64,000 nt of DNA from Dysidea avara (lineage: Eukaryota > Porifera > Demospongiae > Dictyoceratida > Dysideidae), in contig NC_089275.1 of assembly GCF_963678975.1 (NCBI RefSeq), positions 825,001 through 889,000 of the forward strand. Direction: 5' to 3'. The translations under genes and the position numbers were made by a program. Below the pieces are notes generated by a model. That model made no database searches. It was given only the letters and a program-made list of their open reading frames with translations, and was not told the DNA's origin. Positions 19,854 to 32,160 of the stretch are shown here, in pieces (the stretch's first letter is position 1; the number at the start of each line of letters is the position of its first letter).

Positions 19854-22800
19854 ATACAGAAGCCTCCAGTAGTCCACTATCAATCCCATGGATAGGGTCC
19901 CAAGCCCCCCAGAAAGGATGTACAGCCTCGCAACTCACGTCAACCTACTGCTTGCCACAGATGCCTAGGGGAACATGCTCCTCAAACTTGCCCATTTAAG
20001 CAAGCAGAATGCCACAAATGCAAGAAAGTAGGACACATTGCAAAAGCATGTAAAACAAAAGCACGACAAGAGAAATTACCCAAACAGCCAAAGGCCACAA
20101 ATTATGTTGATGACGTGCAGGAGATCACTGGGCAAACCACACCACTGGATAACTCTTATGACCTGTTCACTCTGTCAAGCAGTGGTCAAGAACCTATCCT
20201 GGTATCAGTGACACTAAACCAGACACCAGTCCAGATGGAGCTAGACACAGGAGCCTCCTTGTCCCTGCTGAATAAGCAAACATTTGATGTCATTGCCAAC
20301 AAGAGCTATACAACATTGAAAACAACAGATGTCCAGTTGAAGACATACACAGGAGAAACTGTTGAAGTCCTGGGAGCTGTTGAACTCATAGTCACTTATG
20401 GTGAGCAAACAAAACAATTAGTGGTATATGTTGTTGCTGGGAATGGTCCCAACCTTATGGGTAGAGACTGGTTGTGTAGTCTAAAAGTCTCTATTGGGGA
20501 AGTCCACAAGGTGCAGGTGCCAAGTGGATTACCAGAACTTTTGGAAAAACACAAACAAGTGTTCTCAGATGGGCTTGGAACCTTTAAAGGGGGAAAAGTT
20601 ACCCTCCAGATTGAACCACAGTCAAAACCAAAGTTTTTCAAAGCTTGCACCCTACCATTTTCACTTAAAGAAAAAGTGGAGAATGAACTAGAAAGACTTG
20701 AGGCTTTAGGAATCATCACACCAGTTACACATTCAAATTGGGCAGCACCCATTGTTCCAGTTGTGAAGCATGATGGCTCAATCAGGCTTTGTGGTGACTA
20801 CAGAGTCACAGTCAATCAAGCTGCAAAAGTTGACACCTACCCATTGCCAAGGGTAGAGGATTTGTTTGCTGCCATGTCAGGTGGAAAAATTTTTACCAAA
20901 TTAGATATGTCACAAGCTTATTTACAGCTACAGTTAAATGACAAGTCCAAAGAATTAGTCACAATAAACACCCACAAGGGTTTGTTTCAATACAACAGGC
21001 TACCATTTGGTGTTGCTTCTGCACCAGCAGTGTTTCAACGGTGCATGGAAAGCCTATTTCAAGGGTGTGAAGGTGTTTCTATTTATTTGGATGATCTGTT
21101 AGTGACGGGCTCAACCACTGAGAACCATTTGACAAATCTAGACAAAGTTTTAAGCATCATGTCCGTCAATGGTTTGAAGTTGAATAAGTCAAAGTGTGCT
21201 TTCCTGTTACCCAAAGTTGAATATCTGGGCCATGTCATTGATGAGCAAGGGTTACATCCAACCCAAGAGAAAGTGAAAGCAATTCAGGAAGCCCCAAAAC
21301 CTCACAATGTGGCTGAGCTTAGATCATTTTTGGGCATAATCAATTATTATGGAAAGTTTCTTCCTAACCTGTCAACAAGATTAGCACCACTTTACCAATT
21401 ACTGAAAAAGGGAGCTAAATGGCAGTGGAACAGACAGCATGATAAGGCATATGCAGCAGCCAAGGGTGCACTACAGGGTGATACCTTACTCGTGCACTAT
21501 GACAGTACACAACAATTAGTTTTAGCCAGTGATGCCTCACAGTATGGGTTGGGTGCTGTGTTGTCACACATCATGGATGATGGTCAAGAACGTCCTGTAG
21601 CTTAGGCCTCCCACACCTTAACACCTGCTGAGAAGAACTACAGCCAGCTCGAGAAAGAAGCCCTAGGTGTGGTGTTTGCTGTCAAGAAGTTCCACAACTA
21701 CTTGTGTGGGAGACACTTCATAATTGAGTCAGATCATCACCCTTTGTCCTACTTGTTCAATAGTTCAAAGACAATTTCTCCTACAGCTTCCTCAAGAATT
21801 ACAAGATGGACATTGACCTTGAGTGCTTACACATTTACCATTCGATACATGCCAGGCAAAGACCTTGGAAATGCTGATGCACTAAGTCGATTACCACAAC
21901 CTCAGACTACAGATGCGGATTGCCAGCCAGCAGAACTAATTCACTTGTTACAACATCTTTCATCCACAACAATCAATGCTGCTAGCATCAGAAGATGGAT
22001 AGATACACATCCATTATTGTCAAAAATCCGTCAGTTCATCCTACAAGGGTGGCCAAACAACCAGCTTGATGAGGAATTTCAACCCTACAGCAAACGAAAG
22101 ACTGAGCTGTCTGTGCTTGATGGTTGCATTTTATGGGGAACCAGAGTTGTTGTTCCACCACAGGGCAGACAATCTGTTTTACAAGAGCTTCATGACACTC
22201 ACCTTGGTGCCAGCAAAATGAAATCACTTGCAAGAGCTTATATCTGGTGGCCTAAGATGGACACAGAAATTGAGAACCTTGCAAAGTCATGCCCCACCTG
22301 TCAGAAGACCAGTTCATCACCAGCCGAAGCTCCACTACATCCTTGGGAATGGCCAGCACTTCCTTGGAGTAGACCACATTTAGATTTTGCTGGACCCTTC
22401 CTTGGTCATATGTTCCTAGTACTAGTGGACGCCCACTCAAAATGGCTTGATGTTCAGCTAATGCAATCAATCACATCTGAAAATACCATCTTGAAGCTTA
22501 AAGATATTTTTACAATTCATGGATTACCTCAGAAAATTGTCACTGACAATGGACCATCCTTTACTAGCTCAACCTTCAAGGCCTTCATGGAGAGAAATGG
22601 TATCAAACACATTTGTTCTGCTCCTTACCATCCTTCAACTAATGGCTTAGCGGAGAGGGCAGTCCAGACATTCAAACAGAGTTTACGACAGATCCAGGGC
22701 ACATCAATTAAAGAGAAACTGAACAAGTTTTTGTTTAAATATCGTATAACACCACACACTGTCACAGGAGTGGCCCCAGCAGAATTACTCATGGGAAGAC

Positions 22801-23516
22801 GTCTCCGATCCCACTTAGATTTATTGAAGCCAAACTTAACTGAGACAGTTCAAAGCAAGCAATTAAAACAAAAATTGTCACGTGATAATGAGAAGTCTTT
22901 TAGAAAATTCAGTGAAGGTGACCCAGTTTACATTGAAGATTTCAGTCATGCCAAGTCAAAATGGGTTTCAGGAACTATTCAAAAGCCAACAGGCCCAGTG
23001 TCATACAGTGTCATTTTGTCTGATGGGAAAATAGTAAGGAGACATGTTGATAACATCAAGGCCAGATACAATGCTACAACCAATGGAACTAATGGATCAG
23101 AGTTTGACTTAGCTTTTCAATCAGAGCCAGAACCAACTGAAAACACACAGCATTCTAGTATTCCTGATCAGTTAACCACATCGGATGACACTACTGAAAC
23201 AACTACAATGTCAACATCAAGACCATCACGAATTAGAAAACCTCCTGCTAGATATGATGACTTTGTTGCTACTGATGAAGCCTCAGAACTTGAAGAGGAG
23301 GAAATGTAGTAACGTGACAATGAACAGACTTTATTACTTAATGAGTGTTGATGTAATTGTATGGTTGTATGACGTCATTAAGTAGCTACACTATTTATAC
23401 TTGTAAGATTGTGTTGTAAGTCAGTTGCTATATGTGTTGAGTTATTAAAAGTATATAGCTATTAAGCGTGCGTGTCTAGAACTAGCTTTAGGCTCCGTCT
23501 AGAAGATACAATAAAC
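19850..23516 (+). mobile_element. Ty3/gypsy LTR retrotransposon fossil, 5'-incomplete
   Basis: Parts in order: zinc knuckles of the nucleocapsid (about 19,950-20,060), aspartic protease (around 20,235), reverse transcriptase (about 20,620-21,270), RNase H (to about 21,890), integrase with its N-terminal zinc finger and catalytic core (about 22,150-22,820), and a C-terminal tail. A purine-rich tract at 23,291-23,304 is followed by a probable 3' LTR at about 23,305-23,516. No 5' LTR and little gag are present. The copy is broken, with at least one interruption in pol besides the missing 5' part. The good coding preservation suggests a moderately young insertion; without two LTRs its age cannot be measured. 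Confidence 0.9.
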
Positions 23517-23545
23517 ACTCGTGTCTAGGGATTTCAAAGAATCCT

Positions 23546-23639
23546 GTAACGTCTTACATGTTTTCTTCAGCATGACCTTTGTCTGACGCTGCTTCTTGGG
23601 CTTGGGTGCTTCTTCACACCGTGTTCTTTTAGAAGCCAT
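23546..23639 (-). CDS. Possible first exon of an unknown gene
   Basis: From ATG at 23,639 the frame encodes about 31 mostly basic residues (MASKRTRCEEAPKPKKQRQT), reaching a good donor (ACAT|GTAAGAC) near 23,546. The 3' LTR of the gypsy fossil lies just downstream on this strand, so the element may sit in the first intron of this gene. No continuation was found. It may equally be chance. Confidence 0.25.
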
Positions 23640-23753
23640 TGCGGCCAGCTCACAAGATACAGCACTGTAAAATCGTATCGATATCGCAGTCCAAACGCTC
23701 GCCTCTTTTTGCTCCTCCTTTGAAGTTGTTAACACGTCTGGCCAGGAGGCCAT

Positions 23754-24870
23754 CCAAAGTACGCGCTCATATTACACAGGCCTATTGAGCGTTGGATACT
23801 ATCCCTCCCTCCCTCTATTATTAACTCTTGATAAGATGATGCTGACTTATCCAGTGGATGAAGTGTGAATGTAACGGAATGTTTGTGTAGGCAAATCATA
23901 GCAGTGGGAACATGTACTTACGCACACTTGGCACACGTGAAAGAACAGTATCTGTTCTGTTTCTTTAGTAACACAACGTGATAAGTTAGTATCGTGTGAA
24001 ACCATACCACAGTGATACGTTCAGACAACTATGCACCTGGCAATGGAATCTGTGCGATACGCACTCGCAGACACTCAAGCGGGGGTTCTTCATTCCATCA
24101 CTATTCACTAGAAGAATAAGTACTAGAATCAGTTTCATATAAAACACTATCTTCCTCTGTTTAAATGGCTAGTTTCACCATGAAATAAGTTTTCCCCATA
24201 AACTTTATTACAAGGAATGTTTCACCGTTTCATGCAATTTACGGAGTCGTTTCCAATCCATGTGCAACATATATATTATCCGTGGGAAAACACACGTAAC
24301 AGTACAAGATAACATAGAAACAACACACTTAGTAACTGGTGCACCTGTGAGCGCATGCATAGTTTTTGCTCAATAATAGCGATATTTTCCTGAACCAAAA
24401 ATCAGGACTGTCAAATAAGTTGTTAACATTTTGTATAAACAAACTACTAGTTTGGCTTCTTGTCTAGGTCCTGACAGAGCCATTTGTTAGAAATAATGTT
24501 TCTAGTGCTTGTGATATGAATTTGAAAATTAATTTTGTGACCACAGTGTCTTGTTTCAGACCACTTTGTTGCCATATTTCAGCAACTATACACATTATTC
24601 ACAAATCCTCTTGTCAGTTCCTCACAAGTGATGTTCTTCAAACCTTAGAATCGTTAGTAAGTTCTCATGGCTCTTCATTGGTCTGATTTTTGGTTCATAT
24701 TTGGCAAGGGGACATAACAACATTTGAATTCCATGTCAATTAATGAGAAGTTAAGAATGCATAAATATTTGGTAACATTGGATTAAGGAAAATCAAATCC
24801 TAAATCATGAAAAAAATGATATAAAGTGTACACGTGGGTTTACGGTATCCCATAACCTTAACAGATGATT
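23754..24870. other. Gene-free stretch
   Basis: No open frame with splice signals, no repeat with clear ends and no RNA gene were recognised. Confidence 0.5.
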
Positions 24871-25277
24871 ACAGTGTGTCATTACTGAACTATTTTAATG
24901 ATGTCCTAAAGGAGCTTCAGTTACCAGATCCTTGTGGTCCTTTAAGTGCATGTGTACCGTCTTCAGTGATTGAACCAGCTAATAACAGGTAGCTGAAGTT
25001 TTGACAGCACCAGCCAGTAGAGGACAGTGTTTTAAGCTAACTCCAGCACAGAGATTTGAAGTTGGGAAAAGAGCTGCGGAGCATGGAGTTGCAGTTAGGG
25101 TACTTCAAAAAGAATTATTCTGATTTTTGCTGACTGATATGACTATTAGAAGGCTGAAAAAGCTCTATCAAGCTGAATTTAAAAATGAACACAGATCTGG
25201 TAGTACTTCTGATGACAATGGAGAAAGCAAGCCAGCGAGGGAGGTAGATGGTTCACAAGTGGAGTTCTCCATGACCT
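24871..25277 (+). pseudogene. Decayed N-terminal part of a transposase-like gene
   Basis: Two exon-like pieces. The first (about 24,871-24,988) reads LNYFNDVLKELQLPDPCGPL and ends at a donor, NNR|GTAGCTG. The second contains KLTPAQRFEVGKRAAEHGVA, then after a frame change TIRRLKKLYQAEFKNEH and a Ser/Asp-rich tail ending at 25,277. The KRAAEHG...RRLK..Y order matches a helix-turn-helix N-terminus found in repetitive transposase-like proteins of sponges and cnidarians, whose superfamily I cannot name. The catalytic part is absent. Confidence 0.5.
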
Positions 25278-25446
25278 AAAATAGCTAATTACTTGTGTGG
25301 GCTAAGTTTAATTGCAACTAATGGGCATTGTACGGTTTCACATAATTACTTCAGCACCACCTTAATGAAATTCCACATTTCAAATGACACGGCGGTAAGC
25401 TCTACTAAACTGAGGACTAGGAAACATGATTTGTGTTTATTTTATA

Positions 25447-25539
25447 GTTATAACACGCTTACGAGGGATATGAGAAAAATATATGTATGGTGCCCGTGTG
25501 TATATTTTTGTCATATCCCGAGTAATCGTGTTATAACTG
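25447..25539. repeat. Short inverted repeat (hairpin)
   Basis: Arms 25,447-25,484 and 25,502-25,539 (AGTTATAACACG...GGGATATGA) match at about 85 percent with a 17-base loop. This could be a small MITE; no target duplication was seen. Confidence 0.6.
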
Positions 25540-25611
25540 TTATATTCTACACCCCAGTAGATGAAATGATTATAGATAGCAAGGTATAGTGAAACAGCAC
25601 CTGTTGAGTTG

Positions 25612-25944
25612 ACATCCTTGATGGATCAGATGTTTTGGATTCTTTAGCAGTGCCACACCCATCTTCTCACGATTGGTGAAGTAGACAAGAGTTAGTGAAG
25701 GAGACAAGAGTTCATCGAAAATCCTCCTTGCTCAGGTGAATGATTCTAGGCTCTTGTCAGTATTAGAGACTTGAAATCCTTGATGAATCAGGTGTTTTAG
25801 AATCTATAGTGGTGCCACACCCATCTACTCGCGATTATTGAAGGAGACAGGAGTTAGTGAAGAGGACAAGAGTTAGTGAAGTCATCAAAAATTGCTCAGG
25901 TGAATAATTGTTGGTTGATTTAGGTGCTTGTTATTAGAAACTTG
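25612..25944. repeat. Direct duplication, period about 163 bases
   Basis: Two diverged copies of one segment lie in tandem, starting ATCCTTGATGGATCAG near 25,613 and ATCCTTGATGAATCAG near 25,776. Both include GTGCCACACCCATCT and runs of GGAGACAAGAGTTAGTGAAG. Confidence 0.7.
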
Positions 25945-26047
25945 TTTACCATTTAGATAAGGATTTCGCTGAATGCGTGAAGTTACACCATATATGGTAA
26001 GCATAGCCACAAAGCGTGGTATATATCAACTATATACCACTTTGACA

Positions 26048-26176
26048 CCTCAGATCAAAGGAAATCACAGGGTTATATATCACATATTTCCCTGACCACA
26101 GGGCAATATCTAGATATTGCCCTGTGGTTAGGGCAATACCATGATATAGCCCTGACCACAACTGCCTTTGATGCTG
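26048..26176. repeat. Long palindrome with a perfect 32-base core
   Basis: The core at 26,096-26,127 (CCACAGGGCAATATCT and its exact complement) is a perfect palindrome with no spacer. Imperfect pairing extends out to about 26,048 and 26,176 (CCTCAG.TCAAAGG against CCTTTGATGCTGAGG). Confidence 0.8.
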
Positions 26177-26218
26177 AGGCAGCTACAAAGCATCAGTTCC
26201 CTTTGATTATTTATATAG

Positions 26219-26289
26219 AGATGCTTAAAGTTTTGCATTGTGGGTTTGAATTAGAGCTGCTTAAAGTTTTGCATTTTGGGTTTGAATTA
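26219..26289. repeat. Two-copy 36-base direct repeat
   Basis: The unit GCTTAAAGTTTTGCATTGTG with GGTTTGAATTA occurs twice in a row with one or two changes. Confidence 0.7.
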
Positions 26290-26680
26290 AACATGTTGAT
26301 TTAGTCAGGGGCATTGTTGTGAAGTAAAAAGAAATGATTGAGTCAGCATTGCATAGTTCAGTTACTAAGCAACACTAAATAATCATTTTTGCAATGTGGG
26401 GATTGTTTTTCTACAGAGTACATTTCAACTGCACGAAAAGATGCCTCAAAAATTCACAACCTATATGTCTAAGTGTTTATTTTAGCACCTTAGGTTACTT
26501 TATTTATCCACAAAGTGGTAATTTGGTTTAAAATGGTATCACTACAACCAGTGAAACCCACAATCATTTCTTTTTTGTGACCACAATTTAAACCCACAAT
26601 CGATTTTTGCAAACCTCTGTATAAAAGTAATGTGGTGAATGCAGGTTTGTCTTCCTTCACCTATTAGGTGATCATGCCAG

Positions 26681-26823
26681 AGTGGTATATATTACTTATA
26701 CCATGGCCACTCTGGATTTGCCTGATATATATGCCCGCGCCCTTGGGCCTGCGGCCCTCGGGCCTGGGCATAAATATCAGGCAAATCCCTTGTGGCCATG
26801 GTATAACTATTAAATATACCACA
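26681..26823. repeat. GC-rich hairpin in AT-rich DNA
   Basis: Arms of about 41 bases (26,696-26,737 against 26,766-26,806, containing TACCATGGCCAC and GGATTTGCCTGATAT) pair with about four mismatches. Weaker GTGGTATATATT pairing lies outside. The apex CGCGCCCTTGGGCCTGCGGC region is strongly GC-rich. Related GGTATATA palindromes lie at 26,000-26,030 and 26,830-26,900. Confidence 0.75.
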
Positions 26824-26899
26824 GTTTGCCGTGGTATCAGTTATATACCATGGCGCGGCACTTTTGATCTCAACCACAGGTGTGGTATATATTGGACTT

Positions 26900-28990
26900 A
26901 TATAATCAAGGACTCAACCATTACAAACAAAGTCACTCACACAGATGCTTTTCAAAATGAACTCCCATATATTTCATCTAAACACTAAAAAGGCGGCTAC
27001 TAAACCAACCACTCTTGGTCCAATTCCTTTGAAATGTCAAACAATGATTCATATATACGGTATTCCAGACTGTTTATTCTAATTAAATTAATCGGTTTAG
27101 GGTGAATTCCCATGGTCTTGGCAACGGTGAATCCTACAATACATTCCTCATACATTATGCATTGGGTGGAACGATGAACAAGTGGCAAAATTTATGAAAA
27201 GGTGGTGATGTGCGCTGCAGCTAGAGCCATGAGAACAAGGTGGAGTATTCCGTAAAGGTATATGAGTAATACATAGGCTGTTTTCTTTTGTGGGTACCAC
27301 CACATAATGCTGCTGGCGTTTCGAAAGTAGACAAAAATCACTGTGTTTTTTTACACCATTATACATGATTTTGGGAGCATGGCCAGTTCACACAGCATAA
27401 TTCATACACAAATACTGACTGTATTTATTCCGTCTATGTTTAGGTGTTGGAACTAAAAGTCCAAATACTGATTCAACTTTGTCTCAAACAAAATCAGACC
27501 ACAGCTCCCAGTAGTGAATAAAATTAGAGTCATTTATAGATTTGAGGTTCGTTTTGTCTCGTTATAAGGAGTTATTAAAATTAGTTGTTCCAATACTGAA
27601 TAAAGACGGGGTTAGAATATGTAGTATTGGAACACTATTTTTGCTGTGTCAATAGTAATGTATTAATAATGTTCAACATGATCAGAACAAACAAAGGAGA
27701 GACCAATTACTCTACAGAACAACATCATCTTATACAGTGAAAAACAGTGTACAATGCCAATCTCCAACAAGATGCTCAAGGTTGTAGTGACGCTCAAAGT
27801 AGTCAATGGTACTCAAAATATATCATGACATCACTGCCACCAACACTGCACACAGTTTAATCATCCAAGTGTCATTGCTAAGGTGACAGAATTCATGCTT
27901 ATTATTATTATGGATTCATAGCAATTAGCTATTAAACGTGAAGTGTGTCAGAAATAGCTTGCCCTTTACTAGCAAATTATCTTTTTTTACAATCTTGCTC
28001 CTTCTCCACCTACAAAATACCAACACAACATAGTATACCAAGTTTTCAACCATGCACAAATACAATTCTACTCACTCAGGCTCACCCCACGATGTTGTTA
28101 ACACCTGTCTAGTATACATGACTTGGGGGACTAATGGACTCCTCTGTCACTACTGGTAATGTAGTGGTTATTGTTGATCATCTTGTTAGTGGTGTGTGTT
28201 GTTGACCTGATAAAGTCCATCAAGGCACAGTTGTCATGGCGATGATCATCCCATGTATATAGCAGATGTGCCACCTTGTATTGGAAATGACCCAATTTGA
28301 CACTCTCCCATAGCTTTTATGAAGTTTTGCTATAATTCTAGATGGTGTTACTCTTAAAGCATGTCTGGAGAAGTTTGCAAGTTGGACATATATCTAAACT
28401 TATAACTTTGTGCTGATCTTCCTGGCCAGCTTGCCAGCCCTATACCAATTTTTAATCCCTTAGTGATTTGATTTAGTCTTGTTTTCTGATGATTCCATCT
28501 GAACTTACCACTAATAACCGTTACCTAGCAACATCTATTGGCTGCAAGAGTTCAGAAGATGGATAATGACTTTTTATTACATGACCTTTATCATTCTGGA
28601 TTAATTGTTGAACTTGTTCCAATTGATCGAGAATTATATGTGTAGGCTGCTTCATGTCAGACATAATTGCTCAAGTGGCTAACACGTGTCTCAAATCAAA
28701 GAGAACTGTAAGATCACTGTTTGAGCAAGCTGCTCATGTTGTCTTCTGCATGTCATTTCAGTTAATTCCAAAGCTTGCAGACTTGCATCTCTTTCTATTT
28801 TTGTACCATAACTTTAGTGTATGTCTTGACAGGGCTCCTATGCTGACCACATTGTGGTTATCAATACCATGGGGGTATACCCCTAGTCTAGGCTCCTGTA
28901 GCTGCACATGTATTTTATTAATTGTTATATATAATGAGTACAGGTCATTGTATATGAGTACAGGTCATTGTATATGAAGGATTAAATGTG
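26900..28990. other. Gene-free stretch
   Basis: Several short open frames on both strands lack recognisable domains or splice structure. A short direct duplication (GAGTACAGGTCATTGTATAT) lies at about 28,937-28,975. Nothing else stands out. Confidence 0.5.
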
Positions 28991-29020
28991 AACAAGTCCC
29001 ACAGTTGTCTATAAGCAGTA

Positions 29021-29417
29021 TTAATTGATGTATTCCCTAAAAGTAGTCAATTCAGTGGTGAAGTAATAGCTCATTTGTTCTGCGAAAGCATTGAATACTT
29101 CTACAAGGGAAATTAAAAATAAATGAGCTTGTACATTCAGTGTGCACAGGTTACTCTTATGATCTTCGCTTTGCTTTTCCGATTCTTTGTTTATCAAGTC
29201 TGAATCTTGTTCTTTTCTATGAGAAGGCAAATTCTTCTCCCTGTTGCATACATTTAACGTTAAGTTCTTTGATTTGCTGTTGCAAAGATTTTGTTGCGGT
29301 GAGACTTGCTGCTTCTGTTAACTTCTTAAGGCCAGTAAACTTGTGGTCAGCTTCAACCATGTTATTTTCAATTATGTAGAATGCTTCTATACCTATTTCA
29401 TTAAGTTTCTTCCACAT
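29021..29417 (-). pseudogene. Coiled-coil gene remnant (downstream part)
   Basis: The minus strand holds an open frame, NNMVEADHKFTGLKKLTEAA then SLQQQIKELNVKCMQQGEEF, with the heptad pattern and Lys/Glu content of a coiled coil, and lower down a Lys/Arg-rich frame (KNRFRLDKQRIGKAK type). It may belong with the coiled-coil remnant at 30,640-30,952 on the same strand. The hAT MITE at 29,612 lies between them. No named family recognised. Confidence 0.3.
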
Positions 29418-29611
29418 CTGGGGTTGGGGTTGGTGAATGATCCTCCTGCTACATAGGGGCTTATGCTACTTGATTCTCGCCACTACTCCCTGCAACTGAT
29501 AAAGCCATTACTAGCTATATTTTAGTTTAAATGCTCGCGTTGTAAGGACAGCTGTACTAACCTACAAACTTGTCATGACTAACAACGCATGTTATGTACA
29601 TCACTGTTTGG

Positions 29612-30146
29612 CAGTATTGGGAGTAACGCGTTACTTATGTAACGTGTTACATAATATTATTACTTTTGTGGTAACTAAGTAATATAACGAAATACGCTAT
29701 AAAAACAGGTAATATAACTCAAGTTACTTTACTTACGCATTACCTACTGTAAGTAATATAGTGACTGTAACCAGTCTAATATTATGTAATATCATTACTA
29801 CAAGTAACGAAGTTACTAATCTCATTAGTAATCCACTGAGTAACGCCTAGCCACAACGAAGTAATGAAGCCTACTGAATGAAGCTTATTCACCAGCTTCT
29901 TACTTATAACCAAGATTTTCACATTGTCCAATTTTCACATTGTCCAACAATGCAATCATGTCACGTGATAAGGTGGTAGTTTCACACATGACAGCTTAAG
30001 GCTGTGGACACAAAGTAATATAATATGTAATATTATTACAGTTACTTTATTTTATGGGTAATATGTAACTGAAACTAAATAGTTCAGTTGCAAGTAATAT
30101 GTAATATGTAACTAGGTACTTTTAAAAAGTAACTTACCCAACACTG
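29612..30146. mobile_element. hAT-type MITE (CAGTATTGGGAGTAACG type)
   Basis: Ends CAGTATTGGGAGTAACG and AAGTAACTTACCCAACACTG form hAT-like terminal inverted repeats. Flanks CTGTTTGG (29,604-29,611) and CTGGTTGG (30,147-30,154) are an 8-base target duplication with one mismatch. The 535-base body is rich in GTAATATAAC units, as is usual for this widespread group. No coding capacity. Confidence 0.88.
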
Positions 30147-30639
30147 CTGGTTGGTAATGTAGAGTGGGCCAACCAGAATTTCATTTACTGGTATAGACGT
30201 TGGAACACATAGACAATGGAGAGACACAAATTAGTGAGAGGTGATCGATAGTTTGAGTGCCTTGACAAGCTTTCCTTGACAAGAACCAGTGAACTGTGGT
30301 ACAAGGCTACTGAGGAGGCCTCATGCTTCTATTTGCAGAATTACCAATATTAGCCCACAGCATGCATATGACTTGCAATCCAGAACACACAGAGGAGTTT
30401 ACAGAATTAATTGTTGATAATCAAAATGGCGTAATTATTATATCGTTGGTCAGATATATTCCAGTATGAAAACAGCTGGTTATAATAATTTCATGTAGTA
30501 CCTATGGGTGGTATGTTATGTGAACAATTTCGTCCTTCAATCGAGCGATTGCCATGTAGTAGCTGCTTCAGTGTGAATTTTTTGCAATGAATTTATCAAA
30601 GACTCCTATAAGTAAAAAGCGATTTATACAATTATGTTC

Positions 30640-30952
30640 AAATTATGGTGCACAGCTTACTTCGATGTTCTCCTTTTTCTTCCAGCTCTTTCACTTATTT
30701 CCAGCTGCTTTTGACTACGTTTTAGTTCTTCGCATGTTTGTTCTAGTTCTTCTTTCTATGAACCAACTGTACATTTGAGGTCATCTATTTGTTGTTGGAA
30801 TTTATCGACAGCCTCTGATTTTCTTTTCAGCTCTTTAAAACTCTCCTCCACTTAAATTACAATGTCTTTATAGATGAAGATAATTTTTTCACTCCTTCAT
30901 ATATTTCAGCTGTAGTACACTGTGAGCTACCCTGGCTGCTATGAGTCTCCAT
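30640..30952 (-). pseudogene. Coiled-coil gene remnant (start)
   Basis: From ATG at 30,952 the frame reads METHSSQGSSQCTTAEIYEG and soon stops. In another frame the coding pattern continues as LKRKSEAVDKFQQQIDDLKC, then KEELEQTCEELKRSQKQLEI, interrupted by stop codons. The heptad pattern is clear; the family is not recognised. At least two breaks make it a pseudogene. Confidence 0.4.
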
Positions 30953-31782
30953 GTTGTACTTTATCAGCAACTGTAAGTATTGGACATACTTTGTCTTGTG
31001 TTATACTTGTTGACGCTGTAAATTGTTTGTTATTTCATGGCTTATTTGTAATATAAAATTTAACTCAATTAATGTAAGGAGAGATACATGCATATGTTTA
31101 GTTACATTGAGAGTACAGAGAAAATGTGATGATCCTGTGATTGGTTAATTATAAGGTTAGGGCAAACCTTATACTGTTAATAGAATGTGGAGATGAGATG
31201 CTTCTTACCACTTGTATTTTCTATTAACTGCTGGTGGCTTACATGACACTGGCACTGGCACTAGCTACATAATGTGCTGCTTTATCTCATACAGAATGAA
31301 GCCATGGCTGAATGAGTGTGATGTAGTTGTGTAGTTGTTCGGTATTGTGAAGTGATAGTCACTGCTGACCTGTTATGCTGGTGTTCACTGAAGAAAGATA
31401 AAAGTTCTCAATCCTGAACATGATTACCATGCCGACTGTCAGGAGTTTTATAAATCATTCCATCCATTACTGGCTTTGGTGGGAAAACAATAGGTACAAG
31501 GAATGGTGCATTGTTTGAGCTCTTTTCTGACAGTAGCTATCTGCACACATGTACAGTGTATTGTGAGGTAACTGCTCTTGTTGACCAGCTTGCATGATCT
31601 GCTCTGTTGGCTCTACCTTCTCCCAAGTTCAGATACAGAGAGTTGATTACTGGCCTTGCTACATTTCAGGAGTGGTTTGAACAGTTTGTAATTGGTCCCC
31701 TCGTGGTTATGCTTTTTTGGTCCTGCATAATTGGTTGTTGAATTGCATACCAGGTTCAGTCTAGTTATAGGTAACCAATGGA

Positions 31783-32160
31783 CTTTATCCCGAAATTACG
31801 TCACAGACTTAAAAATGACCGCTGTAGTGTGGGGGGAGCTTGTAAAATTTGTATGGGCAACTATGGGAAAAAAAAGACTTTTGAATGGCAATATCTCAGC
31901 CAAGAAGGAAGATATCAAGCTCTAACCAGCAGGTATGTTTATAAATTAGCTGAAAGAATTTGAATCTAGTGTTGTTTTGAAAATCAACCGAAAATTGTTT
32001 TTACATACTTATTGTAACATCTTATAGCCATACCTGCTAGTTAGAGTTCGATATCTTCCATTTAAAAATTTTCTTCTCATTCGCCCATACAAATTTTATG
32101 AATCTCCCACTACAGTGGCCATTTTTATGTCTGTGACGTAATATCGGATAAGGCTCATAG
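31783..32160. mobile_element. Foldback element with about 130-150 base arms
   Basis: Arms 31,783-31,936 and 32,028-32,160 are inverted copies (shared blocks TTACGTCACAGAC, AAAATTTGTATGGGC and CTAGCAGGTATG-like) around a loop of about 90 bases. No transposase and no clear target duplication. Confidence 0.7.

Noticed and set aside
19510-19938. Three long minus-strand open frames across the second TTTCTCA array
   Set aside because: Same reason: repeat translation. Only the part from ATG 19,559 downward shows a protein-like pattern.
26668-26988. 106-codon plus-strand frame with an opposing 61-codon frame
   Set aside because: Both are products of the palindrome at 26,681-26,823, which reads open on both strands.
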